Shown: positions 46,400-58,377 of the stretch, piece after piece
How positions within the stretch are numbered: position 1 is the stretch's first letter
Layout: each line of letters begins with the position of its first letter
From: Cheiracanthium punctorium
Lineage: Eukaryota > Arthropoda > Arachnida > Araneae > Cheiracanthiidae
Length of the DNA: 64,000 nt
Assembly (NCBI GenBank): GCA_038373885.1
Contig: JAWZYV010000114.1
Span: 62,001-126,000 of the forward strand
Direction: 5' to 3'
Translations under genes and position numbers: made by a program
Notes under the pieces: generated by a model
Told to the model about the DNA's origin: nothing
Databases searched by the model: none
Seen by the model: only the letters and a program-made list of their open reading frames with translations

Positions 46400-46697
46400 T
46401 GAACACGATAGCTCCTGAACGGGGCATTCAATTGAGCTCAAATTGGGTATATGTTATAAGCTACCGTCGCAAGACCGGTATTGGTTTTGGTGTGTATAGG
46501 ACTTATAGTTTTTCTACAGGGCTACGACAAAGATTTCTTTTACATTATGGCATACGGGAAGAAAGTCTTGAAAGTGCACTAGCTTTTAAACGGCGCATTC
46601 GATTGAGCTTCAATTTGGTAAATATGTTTGAATTATTCATCGATTAAAATTTATTTAAATGCTTGGTAATGATCTTAATCGTAAGTGTTCGGAAAGT
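46197..46697. mobile_element. TIR element with (TG)n and ~173-bp direct repeat
   Basis: 12-bp perfect TIRs, ACTTTCCGAACA and TGTTCGGAAAGT. The interior holds (TG)n at 46361-46397 and two copies of a block (CATTCAATTGAGCTCAAATT near 46425; CATTCGATTGAGCTTCAATT near 46598) about 173 bp apart. No transposase. Superfamily unknown. Confidence 0.55.
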
Positions 46698-48200
46698 CGA
46701 GTGGAGTCACTCCAGATATTTTACCTTTATGAATCAACTTCGTCCACTATAAAATTAAGTTTATTTTCACTTAAGAATAATTTTCTTTTATTCTAGTTCT
46801 TATCTACTAAGCTCGTCTTTCATTCTGTTTCATAATTTTTTGAACTGAATTGTGTGCATTAGCTCACTAACTCGGGAGACTTTTCTTGGTTTGAACACGT
46901 TAAGCTTATCGCAGTTATGTTGATTTTAAAATTATTTTACACTAACACGAGAAGGAGAGGGGGGATAAAATGAAAATTGCAAAAAAAAGAAGGAACTCAA
47001 ACAATCGACTTTCCTTTTTGTCATTATCAAAAGCGGCAACATACAGGCTAAGATGTGTACCTGCATCATTTTCATTTTTTTCCCCTCGCTTACAATTTTT
47101 TTTCTAATATTTTTTCCCCCGTAGTTTCTAAATCTTGCATAATGAGGCGTAATAATAGGGGTGTACCTTTCACGCATTCAGCTTCTCCTAATGGAACCTG
47201 GAATAGAAGTGAAAAAGCAAATAGACATTCAGCTGGTACTAAAATTTCTTTTACACGTGAACAATAAACGATTTAAAGTAAAACTAGCATCGCTTTTTGA
47301 TTTAGCTTTGTACAGATGCCGGAGTAGATGAGGAAAAAAACTCGTGGAAAAACAGCAATACCAGGCTAAACTGGAGAAATTCTCAGACAAAATTAAACAT
47401 AAGAAGAAAAAAAGAAGAAATTGTTAAGTCACGAAAATACATTTTGGGTGCTCGCGCTTATTTAGTAACTTTGTTAATGTTCCTTTAATTCTTGTAAAAT
47501 TACGTTTATGACCATTGTAAAGTAAAGGTTACGGTATTTTTTCCCCATTCTATTGATATCTCCTTTTATGCTAAAGTACGATGGCTCATTACTTCCTTTT
47601 TGTGTACACAAGGATGCACGTGTTTGCTCGGGTTAAACTTATTAGCATTCTTATTTCTTATGCATAATGTAAGCTTCAAAATGTGAGTGTTTTATAAGTC
47701 GTCACGAAAGGCAATTTTTCTGAGCTCTATATATCTCTAGATTAAGCTCCAGCTCAAGAATTAAGGCAAAATGCCCCAGAAAATGAGGTGCTGTGCTTTA
47801 AGTTAAAAAAAAAAAATGAAGTAAACAATATAATGCTTTGGGATTCCATGCACGCAATTTCAATGAGAGGATTTGGGAAAAATAAACTGCAGAATATAGC
47901 TGTTCAGTTTATATTCTTTTTTCATGTCTCTAACTATGCTTAAAACCCTTAACGTGTGAGGACACAAAAGTCTTGCATTTTGACTTTCTGTCGCAAAAAT
48001 ACTCTAGTCAGTTTTTCAAGATGAATAAGTTTGACTTTAATAAAATACTGAAAGGTATATTAGAGAGTATTCTTTACTTTTAAGCGCAATTTCATGAATT
48101 ATTTGTAAAACTCATGTCAGAATTATTTTTATAAGTACTATAATCATCTGCTGAAAACTGGAGAATGTGATGTAAGTGCATCGATAAAAAAAAAAAAAAA
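46698..48200. other. no gene seen
   Basis: AT-rich. ORFs 46932-47177 and 47055-47267 overlap on opposite strands without motifs. Confidence 0.45.
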
Positions 48201-48463
48201 AACTGTATGGACTGTCCAAATGGACCAAACGCTGAAAAAGTGCAGCTGTTGCCAACGGTTGATTTAACTGCCGGCAAAATGGCGGTCGATCGAATTGCCA
48301 ATCGTGTTCTGCAGACTTAAAACAGCTTTTGTAACAGCTGGTTGTGCGGCCGGCACGCACTTGGCCATTTGTTTTATCGCGATGTTGCTGGTAGGTTAAA
48401 TCGAACAATGGCAACAGGTGCACTTTTTCAACGTTGGGCAGTATACTCTTGCGCTTGAAATGG
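48201..48463. mobile_element. TTAA-flanked MITE family 1, old divergent copy H
   Basis: Right border TTAA 48464-48467 preceded by GCGCTTGAAATGG. Arms contain degenerate core phrases (GCTGAAAAAGTGCAGC, AAAATGGCGGTCGATCGAA and inverted equivalents). The left border is decayed. Much more diverged than the other copies. Confidence 0.65.
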
Positions 48464-48860
48464 TTAAGTAGCCTTCATCTTCTTTCACGGAAAATCATGA
48501 AATTGCCTTGTAGAAGCACTGAAAGTTGCATTTAGCCAGAGACTCGTGAAGTAATAAAATTTATTTCTGCAATTAAATTTTAGGAACAGAATACGACGCA
48601 TAAACGCGTGCGAATTTTTCCTTTTTCTTTTTTGCTACATTTACAACCAATTCATCGGTATTCTGCTTCAATTAGTTAAATAATACATTTTTCATGTCTC
48701 TCACTGGATTACATATTTGCATCTCTATCAAATGATATTCATACTGAACACCGAAAGAAGAGATAACCTTAAAAAATTAAGTCATGCATTATTTTGATTA
48801 TTTTACACGTGAAACATTTAATTTTCATTGCATTTTGGATAACGTGTACGTATCAAACGT
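48464..48860. other. no gene seen
   Basis: AT-rich. 48480-48570 contains AAATCATGAAATTGCC and GAGACTCGTGAAG, phrases like family 2 MITE but too short to call. Confidence 0.4.
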
Positions 48861-48863
48861 GTA

Positions 48864-49130
48864 TTTCTTACAGTGTGTACGCACACACTGTAAGAAAATC
48901 CAGGATCTTTCCTTGGAAATAATGGGCATCTGAGGTGCCCTAGAAAGGAACGTTACATGACTGGAATTCTGATGGCATTCTGATCAGTTGTTCAGAATGC
49001 CAGGAATTGTACTGAACAACTGATGACGATTGGTTGTTCAGTAAAGATCCTGGTATTTTCATGTAACCTTTTTATAGAATTCTCTTGCTCCTCAGCTGTC
49101 CATTATTTACAAGGGATGTTCCTGGATTTT
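48864..49130. mobile_element. CACTGTAAGAAAA-ended foldback element with head-to-head junction
   Basis: The main element starts CACTGTAAGAAAATCCAGGA (48886). It has about 100-bp inverted arms ending in CCTGGATTTT at 49130, where the last part of the right TIR is replaced by (ATTT)n. Just left of it, TTTCTTACAGTGTGT (48864-48878) is the inverted terminus of another copy, giving a 15-bp-arm palindrome across the junction. CACTG ends suggest a CMC-type element (inference). Confidence 0.7.
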
Positions 49131-51192
49131 ATTTATTTATTTATTTATTTTTATTTTTTATTTTTTGAAGTGCAGCCAGGGTACAAACCGAAGTGCAGCC
49201 AGGGCTGAATCAAAAACTTTTAGCTGGATCAGAAAAGTTCTATAGCTCTGCAGCACGTGATTGGCGATTCCATTGAGAGATGCTAATGGTTGCAATTTGT
49301 TCAAAAGATAGAGTCATCTGGACAGTCTATCCAGCTGTTCTACAACGATTCATTCTCGTCACATTCGCTTTTCATGAGATGCTAATACTGATAAAAATAA
49401 TTCTGAAATCCATTTTACAAATAATAAACTATACGCTAAAAGGTAAAAGTTTCTCCTGTAGTTATTATAACGGTTTAAGTATTTTATCGAAGTAAAATTG
49501 ATTCTTTGTGGGTAAAAAATTACAAATGTGAGCGTTTTTTCGACAGGCAAGTTTTGTGTCTTCGTAGCGAGAACACCAGGTTAGGAACAGTGAAGCATTT
49601 ATGTTGGCACATAGTGATACGTTAAAACTTCCGTTTTTGAGATGTATAAAATGCAGTTCCAACTGCGATAGTATGACTAAAATGTTGTAAGAGGGGGGGG
49701 GGAGGGAAATGGATGGAGTGAGGTAAAATTTCTATTTAAATTGTTGAAGTTTTTCACAGAAGTGTCATCTTCGTTATTTAATAGTAATGACAAAAATGTT
49801 TTATTTCATTGGAACAATAAAATCCGTTGTATGCCCCAAAGCTCTCACCACATTGCTGGGGCTTTCGGTACGAGAGTGGTTAAAGCCACTCACATTTACA
49901 ATGAACAATAAACAATTTGATTTTTCTTTTCCTTTCTTTTTTTTAAACTTTTTAATGAATTATATTTTGTACAGTACTAGAAGAAAAAAAAACAGCCAAA
50001 AGAGGGTTTGAGTTGTAGTTACTTCACAGATATCATTCATTTTATGATTAATTCATTTAGTTGATCACAAAATGCGTAATATGTATTTTTACGTTTAAAT
50101 CCCTTCAGTTTATTTTGAGCAGATTATTTAATTGGGGATAAAATGAAATGTTACAGTTTTCGAAATGTTAATAATTCATGTAATTATGTAATTAACGCCG
50201 AATTACCTATGTATGTCTGAGGGTCTTATTTCGAGAAAAATTAAAGGTATTTTCTGCTTTTTTCTTCCCTCGGTTTTTCCTTATGTGCCTATTTATGTAA
50301 AAGGTTCCTATTATTCTTGTAATTGACGAAGTATATTAGAAATTTTCGTAATTTAAGTTATTGAAAGGATCATGTTAAATAGGAAAAGAAGCGATTTGGA
50401 TAACTGATAAAATAATTGAAAGTTTTTTCCCCCCCTTTCTTTTTTCCCCCTCCTTTCATTACAAGAGCCGTATAACATTTTTATTAATATTTAAATCAGG
50501 TTTTCAACAGCGGAATAGATCCATCACTAAGTAAATCATGAATTCATTTATTTTATTTTTATTCTTTTTATTTATTTATTTTTTGTTCACAAATAGAATT
50601 TCTAAGGAGTACAACCCATTTGAATTATTTTTCCTGCGTTTCGAATTAATTATGGCGATCAATAACTTTCAGAACGGCTATTTTTCAACGTGTGTGCTGC
50701 AATCTTTTAATTTCAATTTTTGAAGATAAACGATAAATTTCTTTTTCTTGGTTTTTCCATTATCGTTGCACCCTTATCCGGTTTAACGTCCCCTGAATGG
50801 AAATTCAAATGAAAATTTAAACGGTGTTTTACGAAAGAAAAAAAAAAAAATCTTAGATCTTATTATGAAGTTCTATATGAATCTGTTATGTACATCAAAA
50901 ATTTATTTAACCATTTCTCTGTATTCCACAATCGAGAAATCATTTTTAATGCACAAGAGCACTTAAAATCAAATATTTCTTCTTCTTTATCAATCTGAAA
51001 TAGCCTATTTTATCAAATACTACTTATTACATTAATAGCGTTTTGGGAATATACGTTAAATTTGTTTTATTTATTTATTTTTATTTCGTGCTTCTCTTAC
51101 GTTAGTTTTAAAAGCCATTCTCTGACTAGGGGTGAGTCAACGGCGAACAGAAATTAGAAATTGCTGAGCATAGCTACATTACTTGCTTATTC
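49131..51192. other. no gene seen; (ATTT)n and short duplication
   Basis: (ATTT)n follows the foldback end. GAAGTGCAGCCAGGG occurs twice in tandem at about 49168 and 49190. A G run at about 49692-49702. The remainder is AT-rich without signal. Confidence 0.45.
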
Positions 51193-51200
51193 CCTTAGAT

Positions 51201-51428
51201 CAGGTATGGGCAACCTGACTTTAGTTGCGGGACAAACTTTAGGACGTCAGCGAATGCGCGGGCCACACTTCAGCATGTTAGCGAAGTCGTGGGTGTATAA
51301 TTAGGATTTATATGGGATTTTGAATGGTTTATATGAGTTTTATACGGGGTTTTGATATGTTCCGCCGGCCGGATCAAAAGCCTTGGTGGGCCACATCCGA
51401 CCCTCGAGCCGTAGGTTGCCCATATGTG
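51201..51428. mobile_element. hAT MITE 1 of a shared-target pair
   Basis: TIRs CAGGTATGGGCAACC and the complement of CACATATGGGCAACC. Target duplication CCTTAGAT at 51193-51200 and 51429-51436. The body (GCGGGCCACA, TTCGCTAACAT complement) is shared with 19243-19406. 228 bp. The minus ORF 51270-51533 crosses two elements and is spurious. Confidence 0.93.
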
Positions 51429-51436
51429 CCTTAGAT

Positions 51437-51587
51437 CATCGGTTCCCAGCAGGTGGTTCAGGCATTCGCAAGGTTCATGAGGAGGTTCGCGAAAATATCT
51501 TGGTGTACAATGACTACACAAGGGGTACACCAAATTTTTTAGGATTTTAAAAGCGGTTCGTAGGGTGAAAAAAATCGGGGATTACTG
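51437..51587. mobile_element. hAT MITE 2 of a shared-target pair
   Basis: Ends CATCGGTTCCCAGCAGGTGG and ATCGGGGATTACTG (complement CAGTAATCCCCGAT), of the hAT CAGNGGTTCCCA type. Flanked by CCTTAGAT at 51429-51436 (shared with its neighbour) and 51588-51595. 151 bp. Confidence 0.9.
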
Positions 51588-51676
51588 CCTTAGATGTATC
51601 AAGGACGGTTTTCGTAGAATCAGAGGGGAAAATAAATAAATAAACAAAATAAAATGAATCGCGCGTGGGGCCTTAA

Positions 51677-51832
51677 CCCTTTGAGGCGCAACCCTTTCCC
51701 AAAGCTGAAAAAAGGGCAGCCGTTGCCATCGCTCGACTTAACTACCAGCAAGATGGCGGACGATCGAAACGTTCATCGCGTGCCACAGATCTAGAGACCC
51801 TTTTTTGACGCAGCAGGCTGTACCGCACACCC
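51677..51832 (+). mobile_element. TTAA-flanked MITE family 1, copy D (truncated)
   Basis: TTAA 51673-51676, L-type end CCCTTTGAGGCGCAACCC, core with CAAGATGGCGG and AGATCTAGAGACCC. Similarity stops near GACGCAGCAGGCTGT; no second end. Confidence 0.85.
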
Positions 51833-52440
51833 TTAATCTGTAGCCGTCATAATTTCAGAGTGCTAATATACTAACGTAAAATCACTTATTATTTTCGCGA
51901 AAATGAAGATATCGGTGATTTTGCGAGATGAAAATTTCACGAATTTTATATGAATAGAACCGAAAGTTGAAAAATCCCTAAACTACCTAAAAATAGAACG
52001 CGTTTTGCATAAGGCATTTTAAGAAACTTCCTTTTGTCCGAAAAGTTCTTCCCCTCCACTTCTCGAGTTTGAATGGCTTCGAAGAAGTTGGTATAAATAT
52101 TGCAAGTGAATGAGCTGCATTCCATGAGTTGTATTATTGTTCTATATTCAAGAAATAGTTGTAAGAAAGAAAGTTGTCACGAAAGAATTTGTAACTGTGC
52201 AGTAAATGATTGAATTTTAATAAGTGACAAATTTCTGATTTTTACTATCATTTGAAGGGGAAATAAGTAGTGCACGAGGCTTCAATTTTCGATTACGACG
52301 GGCTCCCGAAAATTGAAGCATCGCGAAAATAAGTGATTTTACAGTAACTAAAATTTTTACTGTCTGTCACTGTGACATCTGTCGAAGCATGTTACTTAAT
52401 CTTCGATATCCTTCTGCCATTTTATACACTCCAAATTATT
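51833..52440. other. no gene seen; inverted phrases
   Basis: AAAATCACTTATTATTTTCGCG at 51878 is mirrored by CGCGAAAATAAGTGATTTTAC at 52322, so 51850-52345 may be a decayed inverted-repeat element. No ORF. Confidence 0.5.
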
Positions 52441-52444
52441 TTAA

Positions 52445-52842
52445 CCCTTTGAGGCGCAACCCTTTCCCAATGCTGAAAAAAAGGGCAGCCGTTGTCATCG
52501 CTCGACTTAACTACCAGCAAGATGGCGGACGATCGAAACTTTCATCGCGTGCCACAGATCTAGAGACCTTTTTTTGACGCAGCTGCCTGTGCCGCATTTT
52601 CCGCATGGAGCAATCTATCCAGCTGTCCTCGCATACTTCCATTTTTCAGCAGATGTCAGTGCTGTTAAAATTAATCGTGACAATTTTTTACGGGAAATGA
52701 CGTGCTAAAATGTAAAGGATTCTCGTGGAGCTATATCACCCGCAACTATTTTTATAGAAATCAAATCTATTCTTCGTGACTGGCAACAGTCAAAACGTCC
52801 GAGTTGGGTGTTCCCAAAGCGGAAACACTGCGCGTTAAAGGG
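52445..52842. mobile_element. TTAA-flanked MITE family 1, copy E (L-R)
   Basis: TTAA 52441-52444 and 52843-52846. L-type end with core, short centre, then the R arm ending GCGCGTTAAAGGG. It lacks the inverted second core. The ORF 52389-52577 reads into the element and is unsupported. Confidence 0.92.
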
Positions 52843-52846
52843 TTAA

Positions 52847-55097
52847 GCATTTTATTATAGAAATTAGTATGGGCAGAATATAGCAATTTTTTTTTCGCCA
52901 AGAAAATAAAATATGATATGAAATCGAGTAAAGTTTTCTTCTTGTAACATCTGTAAGTGGAGCCGCTGGTATATTATTTTAAGTATATTTATCCCTTGCA
53001 ATTTTTTTTTTTTTTTTTTTTTAGATATTTCAATTTTTCGATCAGGCTCTGAGAAAAATACAAAATGGTTTAATACAGTTTGTAGAATCTGTAAGCATAA
53101 CAGAGCAAAAGCTGCTGATTTAATTTAATAGTTTAAATGTACCTACCCCTTGCAGTTTTTTAGATCTTTCAATTTTTCGATTAAACTCTGAGAAAAACAC
53201 AAAATTATTTATGCTGCTTGAATCTTTCTACTGAAAGCTTTATTTTAAGAGACTGCAAAGAAAACACAATGTATATCATTTTCTCGCTGTGCCAAACAAC
53301 CAGGCTATCTTTTTTTTTTTTTTTTTTTTTTTGTAAGGAGGAGAAAGAAGAATGCTCGATACCGCACAGATTTTAACAATTCGTAACATGGGATTACAAC
53401 ATTCCGACTATCACAGTGATTTATAACGCTGCGTTGGATAATAAATCCAAGAATACATTTTCGCGTTAACTCTTCTTCCGGTTTTACAACAACCCCCTTT
53501 GCCGCATACATTCTGTGCAGGAAAGAGAAGAGATGCATGACGTAGAGAGACCATTTCCTCCTTTGCAAAAAAATTTGGATATTTATTACTTAGCTGGTTT
53601 TGGATGAAACAAAATACAAAATTACTGAACTCTTTTAAGTATTGAATTTGCAACTGAAAGAAGATACTGCCTTACAAAAGGATGGAGGCGAAGGAGGAAA
53701 GGATTGGGGGGGGGGGTTCTCTTGGATAGAAAGGTTAAACATGCACAATGAACGATATATACTTTATAATCATAAATTATATTTTTTAACTTTTTTTTCC
53801 TGACGCAGCCTTTGCCATTTGTACGTGCTTTCTGGATATCACGTATACTGCGTGCATTGTTTTCGAAATTAGAATTTAACGTGAAATGCTTCACATAATT
53901 CAGATTCTAGTTTACGGAGAAGTCTTGAGGTTTTTTTTGTTTTGTTTTTTCTTACACATATAATTAATATATTCTGCACCACAAATATCTTGCATCGGTA
54001 ATTTCGAGAGTGATTTATCGTTAGTGACGATTTCGGTGTTATTGGCCGTACAGATAGATATATACATGCAGTGCACATTTTTATTGCCGGGGCCGTGTTG
54101 GGCATGATGAATGCTAAGGAACTGATTAAACTTTTTCCGCGAATTGAGTCAAAGTCGTATGTTTAAGGTCCATTTAAAATCAAAAGCGTGCACACGAACA
54201 TTTATTGTTTGACCTTTTAATGTGAATGTTACATAAAAATGTGGAAGGATGCATTGAAAGAATAATAAAGGTAATTATTCCTTCCCCTCCACCCATTTCC
54301 TTGTTTTTTAAAAACTGTTAAGTGTTAAGTTTATAAATATTTATTTTACTGAGAATCTGTGATTTGAAAGATCACAGTATTTGTGCTTCATGCAAGTCGT
54401 TAAAATTTTTCTCTGCTTGGGTGTCATTTATTTTACTTATAGCAGACTTGCCAACTTTTACGCTTTACGCGTAAAATATAGGTTTAGCAGACGGTCATTG
54501 TGTGCTTAGTTTGATTTTTATTATAAGGAAAAGTTATTCCTTAGCATTAACACACCTCAGTAATCGCTTGCAATGGCTTTCAGTCCAACATCTATTTAAT
54601 AAACACGTTTTCCGTGCTTATAGAGTTAGTTGTACTTGATCACATATAGCGCTGAAAATAAACCCAATAATTACGATTATTGTTATTATAAATAAAAAAA
54701 ATAATAATTCAACCTATTAAGACAGCAAATTGCCATATAGCGTGCTAGATTGTCTATCGAAATTCACTTAACGATTATAATAGTCTACTCTGATTATAAA
54801 TCTGCTGCTCAATCTTTCAACTCATTTAAGTCACGAAGAAAAAGTATACGCAGAACTTTAAGGCAAAGGTAAATACTGAAACTCGCAAAGTAGCCATTGA
54901 CTAGAAGTTTTTTTTTTTGTTTGTTTGATTGTTTCTATTGCACAGAGTTTTGATGACTTTTAATTACACCTATGAACACGAAAAACTGCTGAGGATACAC
55001 GTACCTTTCGAAAAGCATAATGCATTTTGTGACACTGCCATGAAATAATGCGCCGATACCATCGAAAGAACGCTGTAATTTTTAGAGAATATCCATA
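52847..55097. other. no gene seen; T tracts
   Basis: T tracts at about 53001-53022 and 53310-53332 and a G run at about 53704-53716. Several overlapping minus-strand ORFs (53305-54105) lack motifs. Confidence 0.45.
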
Positions 55098-55232
55098 CGG
55101 GCTTGCAAAAAATTTTTAAGTTTTTTAAATTTTAAATTTAATATTTTTATTAAATTTTTATAAAATTTAATATTTAAAATTTAATACATTTTAAATTTTA
55201 AAATTTTAAAATTTTTAAGCCCATAAAAATTT
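55098..55232. repeat. very AT-rich palindromic patch
   Basis: GGGCTT near the left and AAGCCC near the right bound a run made almost only of A and T with internal inverted repeats (AAATTTTTAAG / CTTAAAAATTT). Confidence 0.6.
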
Positions 55233-56829
55233 TAGTAGAAATTTTTAGACATAACAATTTTCTAAGACTAAAAAAAAGTGTTTTGTTTCTAACACAAATT
55301 AGACACCTTGTTAATATGAATTTATCTATGTTGCATCATTATTAATATTAATAATGTTGTAATTTACTTCGAAATAATTTAAATTTTTTTCTAAATTTAT
55401 TTAAAAGCTCCAGTGTTTGAGTACATTCCCCAGAAAATGTATGTTTTATGCATAGTTTGTTTGCAAAGTATTACTTTTTAGCAACAGCAGCTTACGTTTA
55501 AACCGATCAGTACCGATGTACTTTCTCTTCTCTTTGATGTGTTGGTATAACCCGATAAATTTTCTTTTTTCATTAGATCCACGAGAAAACCTATGCTGCA
55601 TTTCACTCTTTTTTAAATTACCAGTACGAGAACACACAATTTTCGTGTCGTTATTCTTTTTTAATTACTTTGTAGTATTCTGTTCTACGCTGTTATATTT
55701 TTTAAGGTTAAATTTGGTGTAAACTAAAAAAAAATATTGCACAGGTAGATTGGTAAAGTCAGAAGTAATAATTGCTGTTAGTTAAAAGTTTACTGGTAAG
55801 GGGAGAGGCAGCCCTAATCTGCCGTCAAATTATTTAGTGTTACTACTGCTGAAAAAGTTTGTATGTTTAAGTTTTAATTCTGCGTGATGTTATTACTAAT
55901 TTCAATTAAAAGTCTAAAGCATTTGCAACATGAAGTAACTATGAATAAAAATGTTACTGAGACATTTTCATTTCCTCTTAAGTGTTATCCTGACGAGTTA
56001 TTATGAAGAAAAATGAAATAAAGTAATACGGGCGCACGCACGAGACACGGAGATATAAGATTAAGAACTTTGGTTGGTCAAGCGTTCCCAAAAGAGTTCT
56101 TTATATCTGCCGACAATCCTTCAATCAGTTCGTAATCATGCCTGCCTGATAAAATATCGAACTAAATTAATTAATTTCGCGACTTCGTAAGCCCATGCTA
56201 ATGATCATCCTGCTATTTCCAACGTAATAAATATATTAATAAAGTCAACACGGTCTGCGCAGTATCAAATCCTCGTTAACCGAAATCAAAACTTGCTCAC
56301 GATCCGGTTAATTCGGTGCATCATCTTCAGGTTCATGTAACCCGTTTTTGTTTTATTTGTTATTATTATTATTTTTTCTTACTATGCCCATCTCGTATTC
56401 ATTAATCCTACGGCAAACAATACGAAGTTTTTATTATTTATGGATGGTCTCTTCAGTGCGTGTGTAGTTCGCGTGATACCTTCTGACTTCAGTGGTCACG
56501 TCTTCGAAGTATCTTTTACTACCATTCTTCACCCCTCCCCCCTACCCTGTCTCACCTCTCCTTTCCCAAACATTTAGAGCTTCAAAGAATATCGCTTCCA
56601 TTTTTGTTTAGTTTTGGTTCATAGAGGCCACCTACCTTGAAGTCACATAGATTTTTTCCCACGTAATTCCTATAAGAACATAATTCCAGCACCTATGTGT
56701 TTTGTACCCTATTGGACGACTGCACACAGCAAATCTCCATCCAGCTGAAAGAATGAATGCGCATTGTGATTGACATAGTTGAAAAATCATTTGTTTAATG
56801 GCATTTTTGCTTACTGAGAAGCGTTGAAA
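55233..56829. other. no gene seen; possible conserved non-coding patch
   Basis: 56040-56350 is balanced in composition, non-repetitive here, and holds TAATTAATTA-type homeodomain-like cores. No coding signal; role unknown. Confidence 0.35.
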
Positions 56830-56832
56830 TTA

Positions 56833-57237
56833 AAAAATCAGGCCGTTTCATTTGAAAATCATGCAACTTTTGGACAGCTTTATAAAAAAATTTAATTAAG
56901 CTAGAGACTCGGAAAGCTGCACTGTGAACTAACATTCGGAGTAAACTTATAAGAGTTACGAAATTGTCAGAAAAAAAATGCTAAACATGGGGAATTTTGC
57001 GATATTTCCAAAAACCTGTAAATTTTCGGTCCATTTTTGAAGGCCATTTTTGTGCTTACGAATTTTTTTCTGGGAGTAACACGAGACATGGAGCTCTTTA
57101 CTGTTGAGGTCAGTCCATAGTCATAAGGTGAAGATGCATTATTAAATTTTTCAAATGTTATCAACATCACTGGTTTGTTTTTAAAGCTGTTCAAAAGTCC
57201 TGTGGCGACGATCGCTCTTATGGTAGAACACCCTTAA
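56833..57237 (-). mobile_element. long-TIR MITE family 2, copy 4
   Basis: TTAA at 56830 and 57234. Collinear with copy 2: ATCATGCAACTTTTGGACAG, AGAGACTCGGAAAG, AAGCTGTTCAAAAGTCCTGT. The ORF 56967-57194 is inside and unsupported. Confidence 0.78.
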
Positions 57238-57475
57238 GTGAAAAGATTGGGTCGCAACCGAACTTTCCAAACAGCCTCGATATAACCCCCTTTGGCAATA
57301 AATTAATGTCGCTATATATTTTATAATTTTGCATTATATTTCTGTTTTCTTAAAGCAGATATTTATTAGTTTTTGATATATTTATGGATTTAAATTCACT
57401 AGACTATCAGTTGATATTTACTCTATGAAGAAGAGTTCTCCCCCTTAACTCCCCTTTTTTTCTTTGAAGTAAATA

Positions 57476-57602
57476 CAGTGAAACCTCCCAAGTTGGACTG
57501 CTTCCTGAAGAACGGAATTGGCTCGCAACATTTATATACATCTCCATAAATTGGACACTTTTTGTGGGAATCGTAAGTGTCCAACTTTCGGAGGTTCTAC
57601 TG
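57476..57602. mobile_element. pogo/Tigger-like MITE, copy 4
   Basis: TA flanks 57474-57475 and 57603-57604. Ends CAGTGAAACCTCCCAAGTTG and its near-complement (CGGAGGTTCTACTG). 127 bp. Confidence 0.8.
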
Positions 57603-57604
57603 TA

Positions 57605-58377
57605 CGGTTATATCAACAACAAATTCCTAAAGCTATTATTAAGCGATAAAAATAAACCTAAATTATACAGCACTAAATACAATTATACTAAGAAAGCCTT
57701 TCTAAGAAAATCGAAATTTCACGTGTAAAAAAGGGGGCGGGGGCAGGTAAACAATGACTAGTTTTTTCCATATTCCATTTATGGCGAACAAAAATATCGC
57801 CAAAACAAACCACGCTAAAATCAGATATATCAAAGCTGTATCGAACTTCCAAACTTAAGATCGGTTTTAAAGAGTATACCACTCGCTTAATGACAACATT
57901 TAATCCACATTGTAGTATATCACAAAACTTTTATACATATTACACATTTATAAAACGATATCTTTCTTTTCACCGAAGCAGAAGTCGTTTAGGTTTTGTG
58001 TCTCTCTCTTTACGTGACATATTTTTAAATCTTCCTATTTTAAAGTGGTTTTTAATTTCTTCCTAGATGTTGCCATTTACTTATCCATGAATCTAATCAT
58101 GCGGATGCAAATAAATGGTTTAATTATAGTTATGACATTAGGAACAAAGCCAAGAAGTATTACGAAAGTCACTCCTGTGGCAAGAATGGTGGTTCTAAGT
58201 GCTTAAACATTCTGATAACTGCTGACGTATTAAATTAAGGCTACGATGCAGCTATCAGAATTATTCTGATGACTACAGAATCGTAATGCAGACTTATTAC
58301 GATTTTTTAAATCTGTAAATTTAACGATTAATGTTTTGACTGGTTAACTAATAATATTTTTTTTTCTTCCTTTATAG
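57605..58377 (+). other. presumed intron sequence before the candidate exon
   Basis: No element recognised. Near its end, TTAACTAATAATA (about 58336-58350) offers branch-point-like CTAAT, followed by a T/C-rich tract ending in TTTATAG at 58377. Confidence 0.45.
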
